47,393 bases of DNA from JBJXGC01 sp046154545. GTDB taxonomy: Bacteria; Chloroflexota; Dehalococcoidia; Tepidiformales; Tepidiformaceae. Under the pieces are notes generated by a model that was not told the DNA's origin, did not search any database, and was given only the letters and a program-made list of their open reading frames with translations. The position numbers and the translations under genes were made by a program. The DNA lies in contig JBJXGC010000126.1 in assembly GCA_046154545.1 (NCBI GenBank), positions 1 through 47,393 of the forward strand, in the 5' to 3' direction. This document shows positions 39,434-47,393 of the stretch, piece after piece. The stretch's first letter is position 1, and each line of letters opens with the position of its first letter.

Positions 39434-40821
39434 CCGGACTGACGACGGGCTTTGTCGCCCGTGCCATGCGCGACCGCGGCTACCAGGTCCGCGCCGGACC
39501 TGACCTGCCAATCAGTGGCGGCGACGCCGACTCCCGCCGGATCCGGCCGGGCCAGCTCTTCGCCGCCTACCCGGGCGACAATACCGATGGCAATCGCTAC
39601 ATCGACAGCGCCTTTGAACGGGGCGCTGTCGCCGCGATCTGCAGCGCCCCGCCCGCCCGCGCGTGGCCGGGCAAGACGATCGTCATCGCCGCCGATACCA
39701 CCCGCGCCGCGGGAGAACTGGGCAGCGCCTGGCGCGCGGCCTGTCCGCGTCCCCGCGTGGTCGGGATCACCGGCACGGTGGGCAAGACGACCTGCAAGGA
39801 GTTCACCGCCGCCGTCCTCAAGGAACACTTCGCCGCCCATTGGAGCGAAGGTGGCCTGAACTCCCGCCAGGGGCTCCCCCTCGCCATGCTCAGCCTCCGC
39901 CCCGACCATGAGGTTTCCGTCCTCGAGATGGGCATGGACAGCAAAGGCGAGATCGCCGAGCTCTGCGCCATGGCGCGCCCCGAGTTTGGTGTGGTGCTGA
40001 ACATCGGCCTTACGCACATCGAAAAGCTGGGGACCATCGAAGCCATCGCCGAGGAGAAGCTCTCGCTGCCGCGCGCCCTCCCGCCCACTGGCGTCGCCGT
40101 CTTGAACGCCGATGACCCGCGCATCGCCGCGGCCATCCCGGGCCTCCCCTGCCGCGTCATGACGTTCGGCCGCGACCAGGGCGCCGCCCTCCCCCGGCCC
40201 ATGTACACCTACAGCTCCGTCAAGAGCTACGGCCTCGACGGCACCCGGTTCTTCGTATCGACCGCAGCCCGGTCGGCCCGCGTCCGCTCGGCGATCGCTG
40301 GCGAACACACCATCCCCGGGGCCGTGGCGGCGCTCTGTGTGGCCGTCGCCCTCGGCATCGACCTCTCTGACGCGGCCCGCTCGCTCAGCACGAGCGGCGT
40401 CACGGGGCGGACGCGGACGATCCCCGGGTTCAACGGCTCTACCCTGATCGACGACCGCTATAACGCCAGCCCTGCCTCCGTGCGTGGCGCCCTCGAGACC
40501 CTCAAGCGGCTCGGCCCGCGCCGCATCGCCCTCCTCGGGAAGATGGCCGAACTTGGCCCCTTCGAAGCCGAACAACACCGCGAGGCCGGGCGCCTCGCCG
40601 CCGAGAGCTGCGACGCCCTCTTTGCCGTCGGTGAGGCCTGTCGCGTGCTCGTGGAGGCGGCCCGCGAAGCAGGTCTCCGCGAGGCTACCTGGTTCGCCGA
40701 CAAGGACGAGGCCGCGGCCGCCGTGAAGGCGATGCTCCAGCCCGGCGACTCGGTGCTCCTCAAGGCCTCCCGCAGCCAGGAGTTCGAGACCATCATCCCG
40801 ACCCTGGAGGCTGCGCCGTGA
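39430..40821 (+). CDS. murF: UDP-N-acetylmuramoyl-tripeptide--D-Ala-D-Ala ligase (MurF)
   Basis: 463 residues. The N-terminal UDP-binding part has DSRRIRPGQLFAAYPGDNTDG, shared with MurE; the central ATPase loop is TGTVGKTTCKEF, and EGGLNSRQGLPLAML, VLEMGMDSKGEIA and NIGLTHIEKLG are typical of MurF rather than MurE. The late DRYNASPASVRGALE fits MurF's DAYNANPxSMxAAL. It adds D-Ala-D-Ala to the tripeptide precursor. The GTG start overlaps ftsI. MurE, which normally stands between ftsI and murF, is not here, so the tripeptide ligase must be encoded elsewhere. It ends in a 4-base overlap with mraY. Confidence 0.92.
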   Translation: MTGLTTGFVARAMRDRGYQVRAGPDLPISGGDADSRRIRPGQLFAAYPGDNTDGNRYIDSAFERGAVAAICSAPPARAWPGKTIVIAADTTRAAGELGSAWRAACPRPRVVGITGTVGKTTCKEFTAAVLKEHFAAHWSEGGLNSRQGLPLAMLSLRPDHEVSVLEMGMDSKGEIAELCAMARPEFGVVLNIGLTHIEKLGTIEAIAEEKLSLPRALPPTGVAVLNADDPRIAAAIPGLPCRVMTFGRDQGAALPRPMYTYSSVKSYGLDGTRFFVSTAARSARVRSAIAGEHTIPGAVAALCVAVALGIDLSDAARSLSTSGVTGRTRTIPGFNGSTLIDDRYNASPASVRGALETLKRLGPRRIALLGKMAELGPFEAEQHREAGRLAAESCDALFAVGEACRVLVEAAREAGLREATWFADKDEAAAAVKAMLQPGDSVLLKASRSQEFETIIPTLEAAP

Positions 40822-41786
40822 TCCACGCGCTCATCTCCGGCGTCATCGCCTTCGGCATCGCCCTGGTGCTGGGCTGGCCCATTCTCAACTACCTCCGAGC
40901 CCAGAAGGCCGGGAAGGCGATTAGCGAATACCAGGCCGACAGCCACCAGAAGAAAGCCGGCACGCCCACCTTCGGCGGCCTGATGATCTGGGTCCCCACC
41001 TTCATCGTCGCGGCCGTGGCCGTCGATTGGTGGGAGCACCAGTCGATCATCCTGCCCGTGGCAATGATCGGTCTCACCGGTGCCGTCGGCTTCGTCGATG
41101 ATCTCGGCACGCTCCAGGGGCGGCGCCAGACGGGCCTCTCCTGGAAGTTCAAGATCGCCTTCACGACGGCCCTCGCCGCCGGCGCCGCCTGGGTCCTCTA
41201 CGATCACGTCGATGTCGAATCGATAAACGTCCCCTGGGTGGGGAGTTACGGCCTCGGCCCCATCTATGTGCCGATTGCGGTCGTCACCGTGGTGGCGACG
41301 ACAAGCGCGGTCGCCGTCACCGATGGCCTCGACGGCCTCGCCGGCGGGACGACGCTTATCGCCTTCATCGCCTACGGCATCATCGCCTTCATCCAGGGGC
41401 AGGAGTTCGTCGCTACCTTCGCTTTCATCGTCGCCGGTGCGAACCTCGGCTTCGTGTGGTACAACGCCCACCCGGCCCGCGTCTTCATGGGCGATACCGG
41501 CGCCCTCGCCCTCGGGTCGAGCCTGGCGGTCGTCGCCCTGATGACCGGCCAATGGTTGCTGTTGCCGCTGATCGGCATCGTCTTCGTCATTGAAGCGTTC
41601 TCCAACATCATCCAGATCGGCTACTTCAAGCTGAGCGGCGGGAAGCGGGTCTTCAAGCGAGCCCCCTTCCACATGCACCTCGAGCTGAGCGGCTGGGCTG
41701 AAACGCAGGTCGTCACCCGCGCCTGGATCGTCAGCATCGTTGCGGCCATGCTCGGCGTCGCCCTCGCCCTGGCGGTGCCCGAATGA
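40818..41786 (+). CDS. mraY: Phospho-N-acetylmuramoyl-pentapeptide transferase (MraY)
   Basis: 322 residues with about ten membrane helices. It transfers phospho-MurNAc-pentapeptide to undecaprenyl phosphate, giving lipid I. Conserved cytosolic motifs: DSHQKKAGTPTFGGLM, the aspartate pair in GFVDDLGTL, VTDGLDGLAGG, MGDTGALALG and the late FKRAPFHMHLELSGW with the HMHxE histidines. GTG start overlapping the murF stop. Somewhat shorter than the E. coli protein (360). Confidence 0.95.
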   Translation: MIHALISGVIAFGIALVLGWPILNYLRAQKAGKAISEYQADSHQKKAGTPTFGGLMIWVPTFIVAAVAVDWWEHQSIILPVAMIGLTGAVGFVDDLGTLQGRRQTGLSWKFKIAFTTALAAGAAWVLYDHVDVESINVPWVGSYGLGPIYVPIAVVTVVATTSAVAVTDGLDGLAGGTTLIAFIAYGIIAFIQGQEFVATFAFIVAGANLGFVWYNAHPARVFMGDTGALALGSSLAVVALMTGQWLLLPLIGIVFVIEAFSNIIQIGYFKLSGGKRVFKRAPFHMHLELSGWAETQVVTRAWIVSIVAAMLGVALALAVPE

Positions 41787-43189
41787 GCGCCCACCTGGCC
41801 AGCGGCGGCAACGGCATCCCGGAGGTCCGGGGTAAGCGGGCGCTCGTCTATTCGCTCGGGATCGAAGGCCGCGACCTCGCGTCCTGGTTGCTCGCACAGG
41901 GCGCTTCCGTGACAGTCTCCGACACGCGCAGCGCTGCCCAACTTGAGGCGGCCGGGGCAGTGGCGCCTTCCGGCGTGGAGCGCGTCGCGATCGCCGGGCC
42001 GCTGCTGGCGCCAGACGGTTTCGACCTCGTCGCTGTCTCGCAATCAGTCCTGCGCCACAACCCGGTGCTCGCCCGGGCGCGGGAGCTTGGCATCCAGGTC
42101 ATCAGCCAGATGCAGCTCTTCCTTCGCCTCTGCCCGGGCCGTGTCGTGGGGATCACGGGCTCCAGCGGCAAGTCCACCACGACGGCGCTGGTCGCCGCGA
42201 TGGCGGCCGAGGCGCGCGTGCCGTTCGTGATGGGCGGGAACATCGGCGAGGTCCTCCTGGGCAGGGTGGACGAGATTGACGAGGAGACCACCGTCATCCT
42301 CGAAATCAGCCACACCCAGCTCCAGTACACGGACCGGTCGCCCGCGATCGCCGCCGTGACCAACGTCACGCCCAACCACCTCGACCAGTTCAGCTGGGAC
42401 GAATACGTCGGGCTGAAGCGAAACATCCTCCTCAAGCAGGACTCCACCGGTGTGGCCGTGCTCAACGCCGGCGACCCGGTCAGCAAGGCCTTCATCACCG
42501 AAGTCCGGGGGCGCCTCGCGACGACTTCCATGAAGCACGATGTCGCCGCTGATGGGGCCTGGCTCGATCGTGGCGTGATCGTCGCCAGGAAAGGGCGCGA
42601 CAAGCGGGACATCGTCGATCGCGATGCGATCCGGCTACGTGGTGAACATAACGTCGCCAACGTCCTCATGGCCTGCGCCGTCGCCGACGCAGCCGGCCTG
42701 CCCACGGCTGCGATGCGCAAGGCGGCCACGACCTTCCGTGGCGTGCCCCACCGGCTCGAGATGGTTGGGCGGGCACTCGGCGCCGCCTGGGTGAACGACA
42801 GCATCGCCACCACGCCCGAGCGGACGATGGCCGGCCTCCGGGCCTTCACCGAGCCGGTCGTGCTGCTGCTCGGTGGGCGCGAGAAGAACCTCCCGATGGA
42901 TGGCCTCCGGGAGTTGGCCAGGACGCGCTGCCGGGCGGTGGTCTGCTTCGGCGAAGCTGGCCCCTTCTTTCATGATTCGATGGCCGCCGCCGTATCCGAT
43001 CGCAGGCTCGTGGGGACGCTCGAAGACGCCGTCGCGGCCGCGGCCGCTGCCGTCCGGCCCGGTGACGTTGTCCTGCTTTCGCCCGCGGGCAACAGTTTCG
43101 ACGCCTACCCCAGCTTCGAAGTGCGTGGAGCCGCCTTCCGCACCCTTGTCCGGGCCCTCTCCGGGTTCGCTGAGGAGGTGTCCCCTTGA
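41783..43189 (+). CDS. murD: UDP-N-acetylmuramoyl-L-alanine--D-glutamate ligase (MurD)
   Basis: 468 residues. Adds D-Glu to UDP-MurNAc-L-Ala. The N-terminal Rossmann part (ALVYSLGIEGRDLASWLLAQG) binds UDP; the ATP loop is GITGSSGKSTTTALV; then GGNIGEVLL, ISHTQLQY (the usual EISSFQL position), VTNVTPNHLDQ, RGEHNVANVLMA, and the C-terminal WVNDSIATTPERTMAGLRAF and LLLGGREKNL, typical for MurD. HTQLQ instead of SFQLE is a local change at a substrate loop. Coupled by ATGA to mraY and by TTGA to ftsW. Confidence 0.93.
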   Translation: MSAHLASGGNGIPEVRGKRALVYSLGIEGRDLASWLLAQGASVTVSDTRSAAQLEAAGAVAPSGVERVAIAGPLLAPDGFDLVAVSQSVLRHNPVLARARELGIQVISQMQLFLRLCPGRVVGITGSSGKSTTTALVAAMAAEARVPFVMGGNIGEVLLGRVDEIDEETTVILEISHTQLQYTDRSPAIAAVTNVTPNHLDQFSWDEYVGLKRNILLKQDSTGVAVLNAGDPVSKAFITEVRGRLATTSMKHDVAADGAWLDRGVIVARKGRDKRDIVDRDAIRLRGEHNVANVLMACAVADAAGLPTAAMRKAATTFRGVPHRLEMVGRALGAAWVNDSIATTPERTMAGLRAFTEPVVLLLGGREKNLPMDGLRELARTRCRAVVCFGEAGPFFHDSMAAAVSDRRLVGTLEDAVAAAAAAVRPGDVVLLSPAGNSFDAYPSFEVRGAAFRTLVRALSGFAEEVSP

Positions 43190-44352
43190 CCGCCCTCCCA
43201 ACCACCCGGGTGATCGCCGGACGGCCCGACTACGCCCTCCTCGCCCTGACGGCCGTGCTCACGATCGTCGGCCTCGTCGTCGTCTACAGCGCCAGTTTCG
43301 TGATCGGCCTCGCCCGCTTCGGCGACCCCCAGTACTACATCACCCGCCAGCTCGCCTGGGCCGTCCTTGGCACCGTCCTCCTGTTCCTCGGTTCGCGGAC
43401 CGACTACCAGATCTACCGCAAGCACGCCGTCTTTCTCATGCTGGGGACGATCGCGACCCTCGCCGCCGTGCTCGTCGTCGGTGTCGATGCGAACGGGGCG
43501 AAGCGCTGGCTTGGCGTGGGCGAACTCACCGTCCAGCCCGCCGAATTCGCGAAGCTCACCGTCTCGATCTACCTCGCCGCCTGGCTCGTGGCCAAGGGCG
43601 ATAGCATCCGCAGCTTCGAACACGGCCTCCTTCCCTTCGTTATCATCATCGGACTCGTCGGCGCCCTGATCATGCTCGAACCCAGCCTCGGGACGACGCT
43701 CATCATCCTCGCTATCACGGTCACGATGTTCTGGGTGGCCGGCGCCTCGCTGAAGCAGATGGCCGCGCTTGTGGTCGCCGGGGGGATCGCGATCTTCCTG
43801 CTCGCCACCGTCGCCGGGTACCGCATGGACCGTCTGACGACCTTCTTCACCGATGCCGACCCACAAGGACACGGCTTCCAGACGCGCCAGGCCCTGGTGG
43901 CCCTCGGCAACGGCGGCGTCGAAGGCCTGGGGCTTGGCGCCAGCCGGGCGAAGTTCTTCTACATCCCTGAGAGCCACACTGACGGCGTTTTCGCCATCCT
44001 CGGAGAGGAGATGGGCATCATCGCGGCCGCGGCCGTCCTCCTCCTCTACGTCACCCTGATGGTGCGTGGCTACCAGATCGCCCGGCGCTGTGAGGACCCG
44101 TTCGGCACGCTCCTCGCGACCGGCATCACGACCTGGATCGCCGCCCAGGCGATGCTCAACGTGGGCGGGATCACGAGCATCCTGCCGCTCACCGGCGTCC
44201 CGCTCCCCTTCCTCAGTTTTGGTGGCAACGCCCTTGCGGCGACCATGCTCGGCATGGGCGTCCTCCTCAATATCTCGCGTCACGGCGCCCCGGCCGGGAA
44301 CGTCGAGCCGGACCCGCGGCCGGGAATTGTCCGGCGGGGGCGATCGTCATGA
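43186..44352 (+). CDS. ftsW: SEDS peptidoglycan polymerase FtsW
   Basis: 388 residues starting with TTG at 43186, overlapping the murD stop. About ten membrane helices of the SEDS fold: VVVYSASFVIGL, the short GVDANGAKRWLGVGELTVQPAEFAKL loop typical for FtsW/RodA, EPSLGTTLIIL, the extracellular loop with GHGFQTRQALVALGNGGVEGLGLG, PESHTDGVFAILGEEMGI and the end LPFLSFGGNALAATM. It polymerises lipid II at the septum with FtsI, which is in the same operon. A rare TTG start in a chain of overlaps may keep its level low. Confidence 0.93.
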   Translation: MTALPTTRVIAGRPDYALLALTAVLTIVGLVVVYSASFVIGLARFGDPQYYITRQLAWAVLGTVLLFLGSRTDYQIYRKHAVFLMLGTIATLAAVLVVGVDANGAKRWLGVGELTVQPAEFAKLTVSIYLAAWLVAKGDSIRSFEHGLLPFVIIIGLVGALIMLEPSLGTTLIILAITVTMFWVAGASLKQMAALVVAGGIAIFLLATVAGYRMDRLTTFFTDADPQGHGFQTRQALVALGNGGVEGLGLGASRAKFFYIPESHTDGVFAILGEEMGIIAAAAVLLLYVTLMVRGYQIARRCEDPFGTLLATGITTWIAAQAMLNVGGITSILPLTGVPLPFLSFGGNALAATMLGMGVLLNISRHGAPAGNVEPDPRPGIVRRGRSS

Positions 44353-45437
44353 GACTTGCCCTGACGGCCGGCGGCACCGGCGGCCACATCTTCCCGGCAC
44401 TCGCCGTCCTCGATGCCTTGCGGGCGCGGCCCGGACTCCTCGAAGAGGTGCGCTGGTTCGGCCCGGATAATCGGGGTGAACGGACGCTCGTCGAAGCCGC
44501 CGGCCTGCGTTTCGAGGCGGTCACGTCGGCGCCCGTCCTCGGCCGGGGCCCGCTCGCCCTCCTCCGCAGCGCCTTTCTCCTGCTCGGCGGGACCTGGTCC
44601 GCTTTCCGGAAGCTTCGTGCCTTCGGCCCGGATGCGGTCTTCAGCACGGGCGGCTACGCGAGCTTCCCCGGAGCCCTCGCGGCCCGGCTCTTGCGCCTCC
44701 CGCTCGTCGTCTACCTCCCGGATGTCAGCCCCGGATGGGCCGTGCGGGCCGAGATGCGGCTCGCCTCGCGCATGGCCACGACGGCCGATGCCGCCCTCGC
44801 CTTTCTCCCCCGGAAGAAGACCGTCGTGACTGGCTACCCGGTGCGCGACACGTTCCTCACCACCACCCGCGAGGTTGCCCGCCGCCAGCTCGGCCTCGAT
44901 CCCGGCGAGAAGGTGCTCCTGGTGGCGGGGGCCAGCCAGGGCGCGGCGGCCATTAACCGCGCTGTGTTCGCGGCCCTCCCCCGGTTCCTGGCCGAAATGC
45001 GCGTCTACCACGTCACCGGGCCGGCCGGCTATGACGAGGCCGCCGGCCTCGGCCGCCAGCTCGCCCCTGAGCTGGCCGGGCGCTACGTGCCCGCCCCGTT
45101 CCGGGACGACCTCCCGGTCGTCATGCTCGCCGCCGACCTCGCCGTGCTGCGTGCCGGCGCGAGCACGCTCGGCGAGCTGACGGCCGCACGCCTGCCCGCC
45201 GTCATGATCCCGGGCACCTTCGCCGGCGGCCACCAGCGCCATAACGCGAAGTGGCTGGCCGATGCCGGCGCCGCCCTCATCGTCGAGGAGTCGGCGATAG
45301 CGGGCCTCGCGGACTGCGTCTTTGGCCTGATTAACGACGAGGAGCGCCTCGCGGCCATGCGCGCTGCGGCGAAGGGCCTCGCCCGGCCCGGGGCCGCGGA
45401 CGCAATCGCCGACCTCATCGTGGAGGCGGCGCGATGA
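44349..45437 (+). CDS. murG: UDP-GlcNAc--lipid I GlcNAc transferase (MurG)
   Basis: 362 residues, GT28 family. The N-terminal glycine loop TAGGTGGHIFPALAVLDAL (6-24) binds the lipid diphosphate; STGGYASFPGALAARLL is the MurG hydrophobic patch helix region; the C-terminal domain has GASQGAAAINRAVF, then RAGASTLGELTAARLPAVMIPG, which binds UDP-GlcNAc. It makes lipid II on the cytosolic face. It overlaps ftsW and murC by four bases each. Confidence 0.94.
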   Translation: MRLALTAGGTGGHIFPALAVLDALRARPGLLEEVRWFGPDNRGERTLVEAAGLRFEAVTSAPVLGRGPLALLRSAFLLLGGTWSAFRKLRAFGPDAVFSTGGYASFPGALAARLLRLPLVVYLPDVSPGWAVRAEMRLASRMATTADAALAFLPRKKTVVTGYPVRDTFLTTTREVARRQLGLDPGEKVLLVAGASQGAAAINRAVFAALPRFLAEMRVYHVTGPAGYDEAAGLGRQLAPELAGRYVPAPFRDDLPVVMLAADLAVLRAGASTLGELTAARLPAVMIPGTFAGGHQRHNAKWLADAGAALIVEESAIAGLADCVFGLINDEERLAAMRAAAKGLARPGAADAIADLIVEAAR

Positions 45438-46810
45438 GTTTCGACATTACGGGCCCCGTGCACCTTGTGGGGATCGGCGGCATGCACATGTCGGCCATCG
45501 CGCAGCTCTTGCGCGAGCGCGCCGTCGCGGTGTCCGGGAGCGACCTCCGTGCCTCTGCCTTCACGGTCCGGCTCGAAGCGCTCGGCGCCCGCGTCATCAT
45601 CGGTCCGCACGACGCCGCGAACGTCGGGGACGCAGCCCTCGTGGTGACCACGGCGGCCGCCGCCGATGACAACCCTGAACTGGCGGAGGCACGGCGCCGC
45701 GGTATCCCCGTCGTCCTCCGGGCGGAGATGGTCGCCCGCCTCATGGCGGGCAAACGCGTCGTCGCCGTCGCCGGGGCGCACGGGAAGACGACGACATCGA
45801 GCCTGATCGCGCTCATCCTCACCCGCGCCGGCCTCAAGCCGATGTACCTGCTCGGCGGCGAGAGCATCGACCTCGGTGGCCACGCCGCCTGGGGTGAGGG
45901 CGACATCTGCGTCGTCGAGGCGGACGAGTACAAGCGCGCTTTCCATGAGTATTCGCCCGCTATCGCGGTGATCACGAACGTCGAGGCCGACCACCTCGAC
46001 TACTACGGCACGGCTGAGGCCTACCACGAGGCGTTCGTCGTGTTCGCCCGGCGAATCCGGCCGGGCGGGATGCTCCTGGCGTGCTGGGACGACGAAGGGG
46101 CGCGCACGGTCTCTGAAATCGTCGAGGACCGGCCGATTCGCGAAGAGAGCTACGGGATCGACGGCACCCGCTTCTGGCAGGCGACGGCGATCGAGCGCGA
46201 CGACCACGGCGTGACCTTCACGCTGAACAAGGCCGGCGCACCCCTCGGGCGCCTCCACGTCTTCGTCCCCGGCGACCACTTTGTCCGGAACGTGACGGCG
46301 GCGGCGGCGGTCGCGCATGAACTCGGTGTGGAGTTCGCTGTCATCGCGGCGGCGGTGGAGGAGTTCCGGGGCGCCCGGCGGCGCTTTGAGACGATCGGCG
46401 AGGCAGGTGGCGTCCTCGTGATGGACGACTACGCGCACCACCCCTCCGAGGTGAAGGTGACCATTGCCGCTGCCCGCGTCCGCTTCCCGGAGCGCCGCAT
46501 CATCGGCGTCTACCAGCCCCATACGTACAGCCGGATCGCCTACCTCTGGGAGGAGTGGACGGCGTGTTGGGCCGGGTTCGACGCGCTGGTCGTCCTCGAA
46601 ACCTACGCCGCCCGGGAGGAGCCGCTCCCGGGCCGCGGCGCCCGGGACCTCGCCGCAGCGATCACCACGCCCTCAGCGAGCTACGCCGCGGACTTCGCGG
46701 ATGCCACCCGCCAGGCCGTCGCCCTCGCCCATCCGGGCGACGTGATATTCACGATCGGGGCCGGCGACGTCCTCGAAGTCGGCCCCCTGATGTTGGAGCT
46801 GTTGCGATGA
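45434..46810 (+). CDS. murC: UDP-N-acetylmuramate--L-alanine ligase (MurC)
   Basis: 458 residues. First amino-acid ligase of the pathway. HLVGIGGMHMSAIAQLLRERAVAVSGSD is the N-terminal UDP-binding signature of MurC, followed by AVAGAHGKTTTSSLIA (ATP loop), VEADEYKRAFHEYSPAIAVITNVEADHLDYY, and FRGARRRFETIGEAGGVLVMDDYAHHPSEV, where DDYAHHP is diagnostic for MurC. C-terminal YQPHTYSR and GAGDV are present. It overlaps murG and murB by four bases. No fusion to D-Ala ligase. Confidence 0.95.
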   Translation: MSFDITGPVHLVGIGGMHMSAIAQLLRERAVAVSGSDLRASAFTVRLEALGARVIIGPHDAANVGDAALVVTTAAAADDNPELAEARRRGIPVVLRAEMVARLMAGKRVVAVAGAHGKTTTSSLIALILTRAGLKPMYLLGGESIDLGGHAAWGEGDICVVEADEYKRAFHEYSPAIAVITNVEADHLDYYGTAEAYHEAFVVFARRIRPGGMLLACWDDEGARTVSEIVEDRPIREESYGIDGTRFWQATAIERDDHGVTFTLNKAGAPLGRLHVFVPGDHFVRNVTAAAAVAHELGVEFAVIAAAVEEFRGARRRFETIGEAGGVLVMDDYAHHPSEVKVTIAAARVRFPERRIIGVYQPHTYSRIAYLWEEWTACWAGFDALVVLETYAAREEPLPGRGARDLAAAITTPSASYAADFADATRQAVALAHPGDVIFTIGAGDVLEVGPLMLELLR

Positions 46811-47393
46811 CCGCCATCGAACGTCTCGCCGCCACGATCGAGCGCTTCGGCGCCCTGCGCAGGGAGGAGCCCCTCTCGCGCCATACCACCTTCGGCATCG
46901 GTGGCCCTGCCGACCTCTTCCTCACCGTGCGTTCGGCCGGGGCACTGAAGGCCGCGATGGACGCCGCTCACGCTGCCGAAGTTGGCGTCTTCATCCTCGG
47001 CAGCGGCAGCAACATCCTCGTCGCCGATGGCGGCATGCGTGGCCTCGTCATCGACAATCGCGCCCGGGACGAGGACGCGGCCGCTGACGGCCTCACCTTC
47101 ACCGTGGAAAGTGGGACCAGCTTTGCCGCCTTCGCCCGGAAGATGTGCCGCCAGGGCCTGGCCGGGCTGGAGTGGGCGGTCGGCATCCCGGGCACGCTCG
47201 GCGGCGCCGTCGTCTACAACGCCGGCGCCTACGGCGGATGCCTCGGCGACGTCCTCACACGTGTCCGTCTTGCCGGCCTCGATGGGGTCGACCGCTGGTT
47301 CGAAGCGGAAGAGCTTCACCTCGTCTATCGCGGCAGTATGTTCACCCGCGGCCAGTTCGAGGGAAAGAGCGTCCTCGCGGCCGAGGTGCGGCT
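46807..47393 (+). CDS. murB: UDP-N-acetylenolpyruvoylglucosamine reductase (MurB), C-terminus cut by window edge
   Basis: 195 codons visible from the ATG at 46807, which overlaps the murC stop (ATGA). FAD-binding MurB features: SRHTTFGIGGPADLFL (the usual NTFRIGG position), LGSGSNILVADGG, and LAGLEWAVGIPGTLGGAVVYNAGAYGG; after this come LHLVYRGSMF, where the YR of the YRxS motif corresponds to the family's YRxSxF. The reaction, NADPH reduction of enolpyruvyl-UDP-GlcNAc to UDP-MurNAc, supplies MurC. Because YRGSMF is followed directly by basic residues, it resembles the type IIa/IIb forms; the end of the gene is needed to tell. Confidence 0.93.
   Translation, partial: MTAIERLAATIERFGALRREEPLSRHTTFGIGGPADLFLTVRSAGALKAAMDAAHAAEVGVFILGSGSNILVADGGMRGLVIDNRARDEDAAADGLTFTVESGTSFAAFARKMCRQGLAGLEWAVGIPGTLGGAVVYNAGAYGGCLGDVLTRVRLAGLDGVDRWFEAEELHLVYRGSMFTRGQFEGKSVLAAEVR

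Noticed and set aside
39430..40821. The murF gene as a MurE or a MurE-MurF hybrid
   Set aside because: Only the N-terminal DSR region is shared with MurE; the GLPLAML, MGMDSKGEIA and DRYNASP motifs are MurF-type and the length is that of one ligase.

Overview
This is a GC-rich, gene-dense bacterial chromosomal segment, apparently from a monoderm-like thermophile or mesophile of the Chloroflexota (possibly the Tepidiformia/Dehalococcoidia side). That assignment is inference. It rests on the base composition, the murein cluster with a single-membrane layout, the large MalT-like/BTAD regulator, DUF5317 and F420/PPOX-type proteins, and several genes with a TAnnnT box 6-7 nt before the start codon, as in leaderless mRNAs. 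I saw no rRNA, tRNA, CRISPR array, prophage or insertion sequence, and no stretch of more than 300 bases without a gene.

Layout. 1-2113 (minus): fabD and fabF of fatty acid synthesis, fabF cut by the window edge. 2176-4004 (plus): a membrane-anchored alpha/alpha-toroid protein and a MarC-family protein. 4027-6986 (minus): rpsU, yqeY and a PgpH-type 7TM-HD phosphodiesterase. 7250-11372 (plus): an exonuclease-DinG helicase fusion, a small GNAT protein and a membrane protein with a degenerate GGDEF domain. 11437-16028: two SDR oxidoreductases, a glutamine-dependent asparagine synthetase and an alpha/beta hydrolase. 16175-19857: uvrB flanked by two unrelated toxin-antitoxin modules, vapBC (divergent, upstream) and brnTA (same strand, downstream). 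19873-24803 (minus): tandem ST7-like TPR paralogues, priA and a SHOCT membrane protein. 24908-27670: a third SDR, a methyltransferase and plsX. 27794-32144: a small three-CxxC protein, a DUF5317 membrane protein, a 29-residue signal-peptide-like ORF and a 1051-residue ATPase/TPR/BTAD transcriptional regulator. 32238-35630 (minus): DUF983, a PPOX protein, an alpha/beta hydrolase, a TrmD-GNAT fusion and mogA.

35728-47393 (plus) is a division and cell-wall (dcw) cluster: promoter and MraZ operator, then mraZ-rsmH-ftsL-ftsI-murF-mraY-murD-ftsW-murG-murC-murB (murB cut by the edge). From ftsI to murB every junction is a 4-base start/stop overlap, so this is one translationally coupled operon that makes UDP-MurNAc-pentapeptide, lipid I and lipid II and the septal synthase pair FtsW/FtsI. 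murE, normally between ftsI and murF, is not here.

The observations I would follow first are the BTAD regulator with a downstream micro-peptide and two sets of upstream repeats (a possible peptide-sensing pair), the TrmD-acetyltransferase fusion, the recurring leaderless-promoter pattern, the two TA modules around uvrB with a likely brnTA operator, and the textbook MraZ box.
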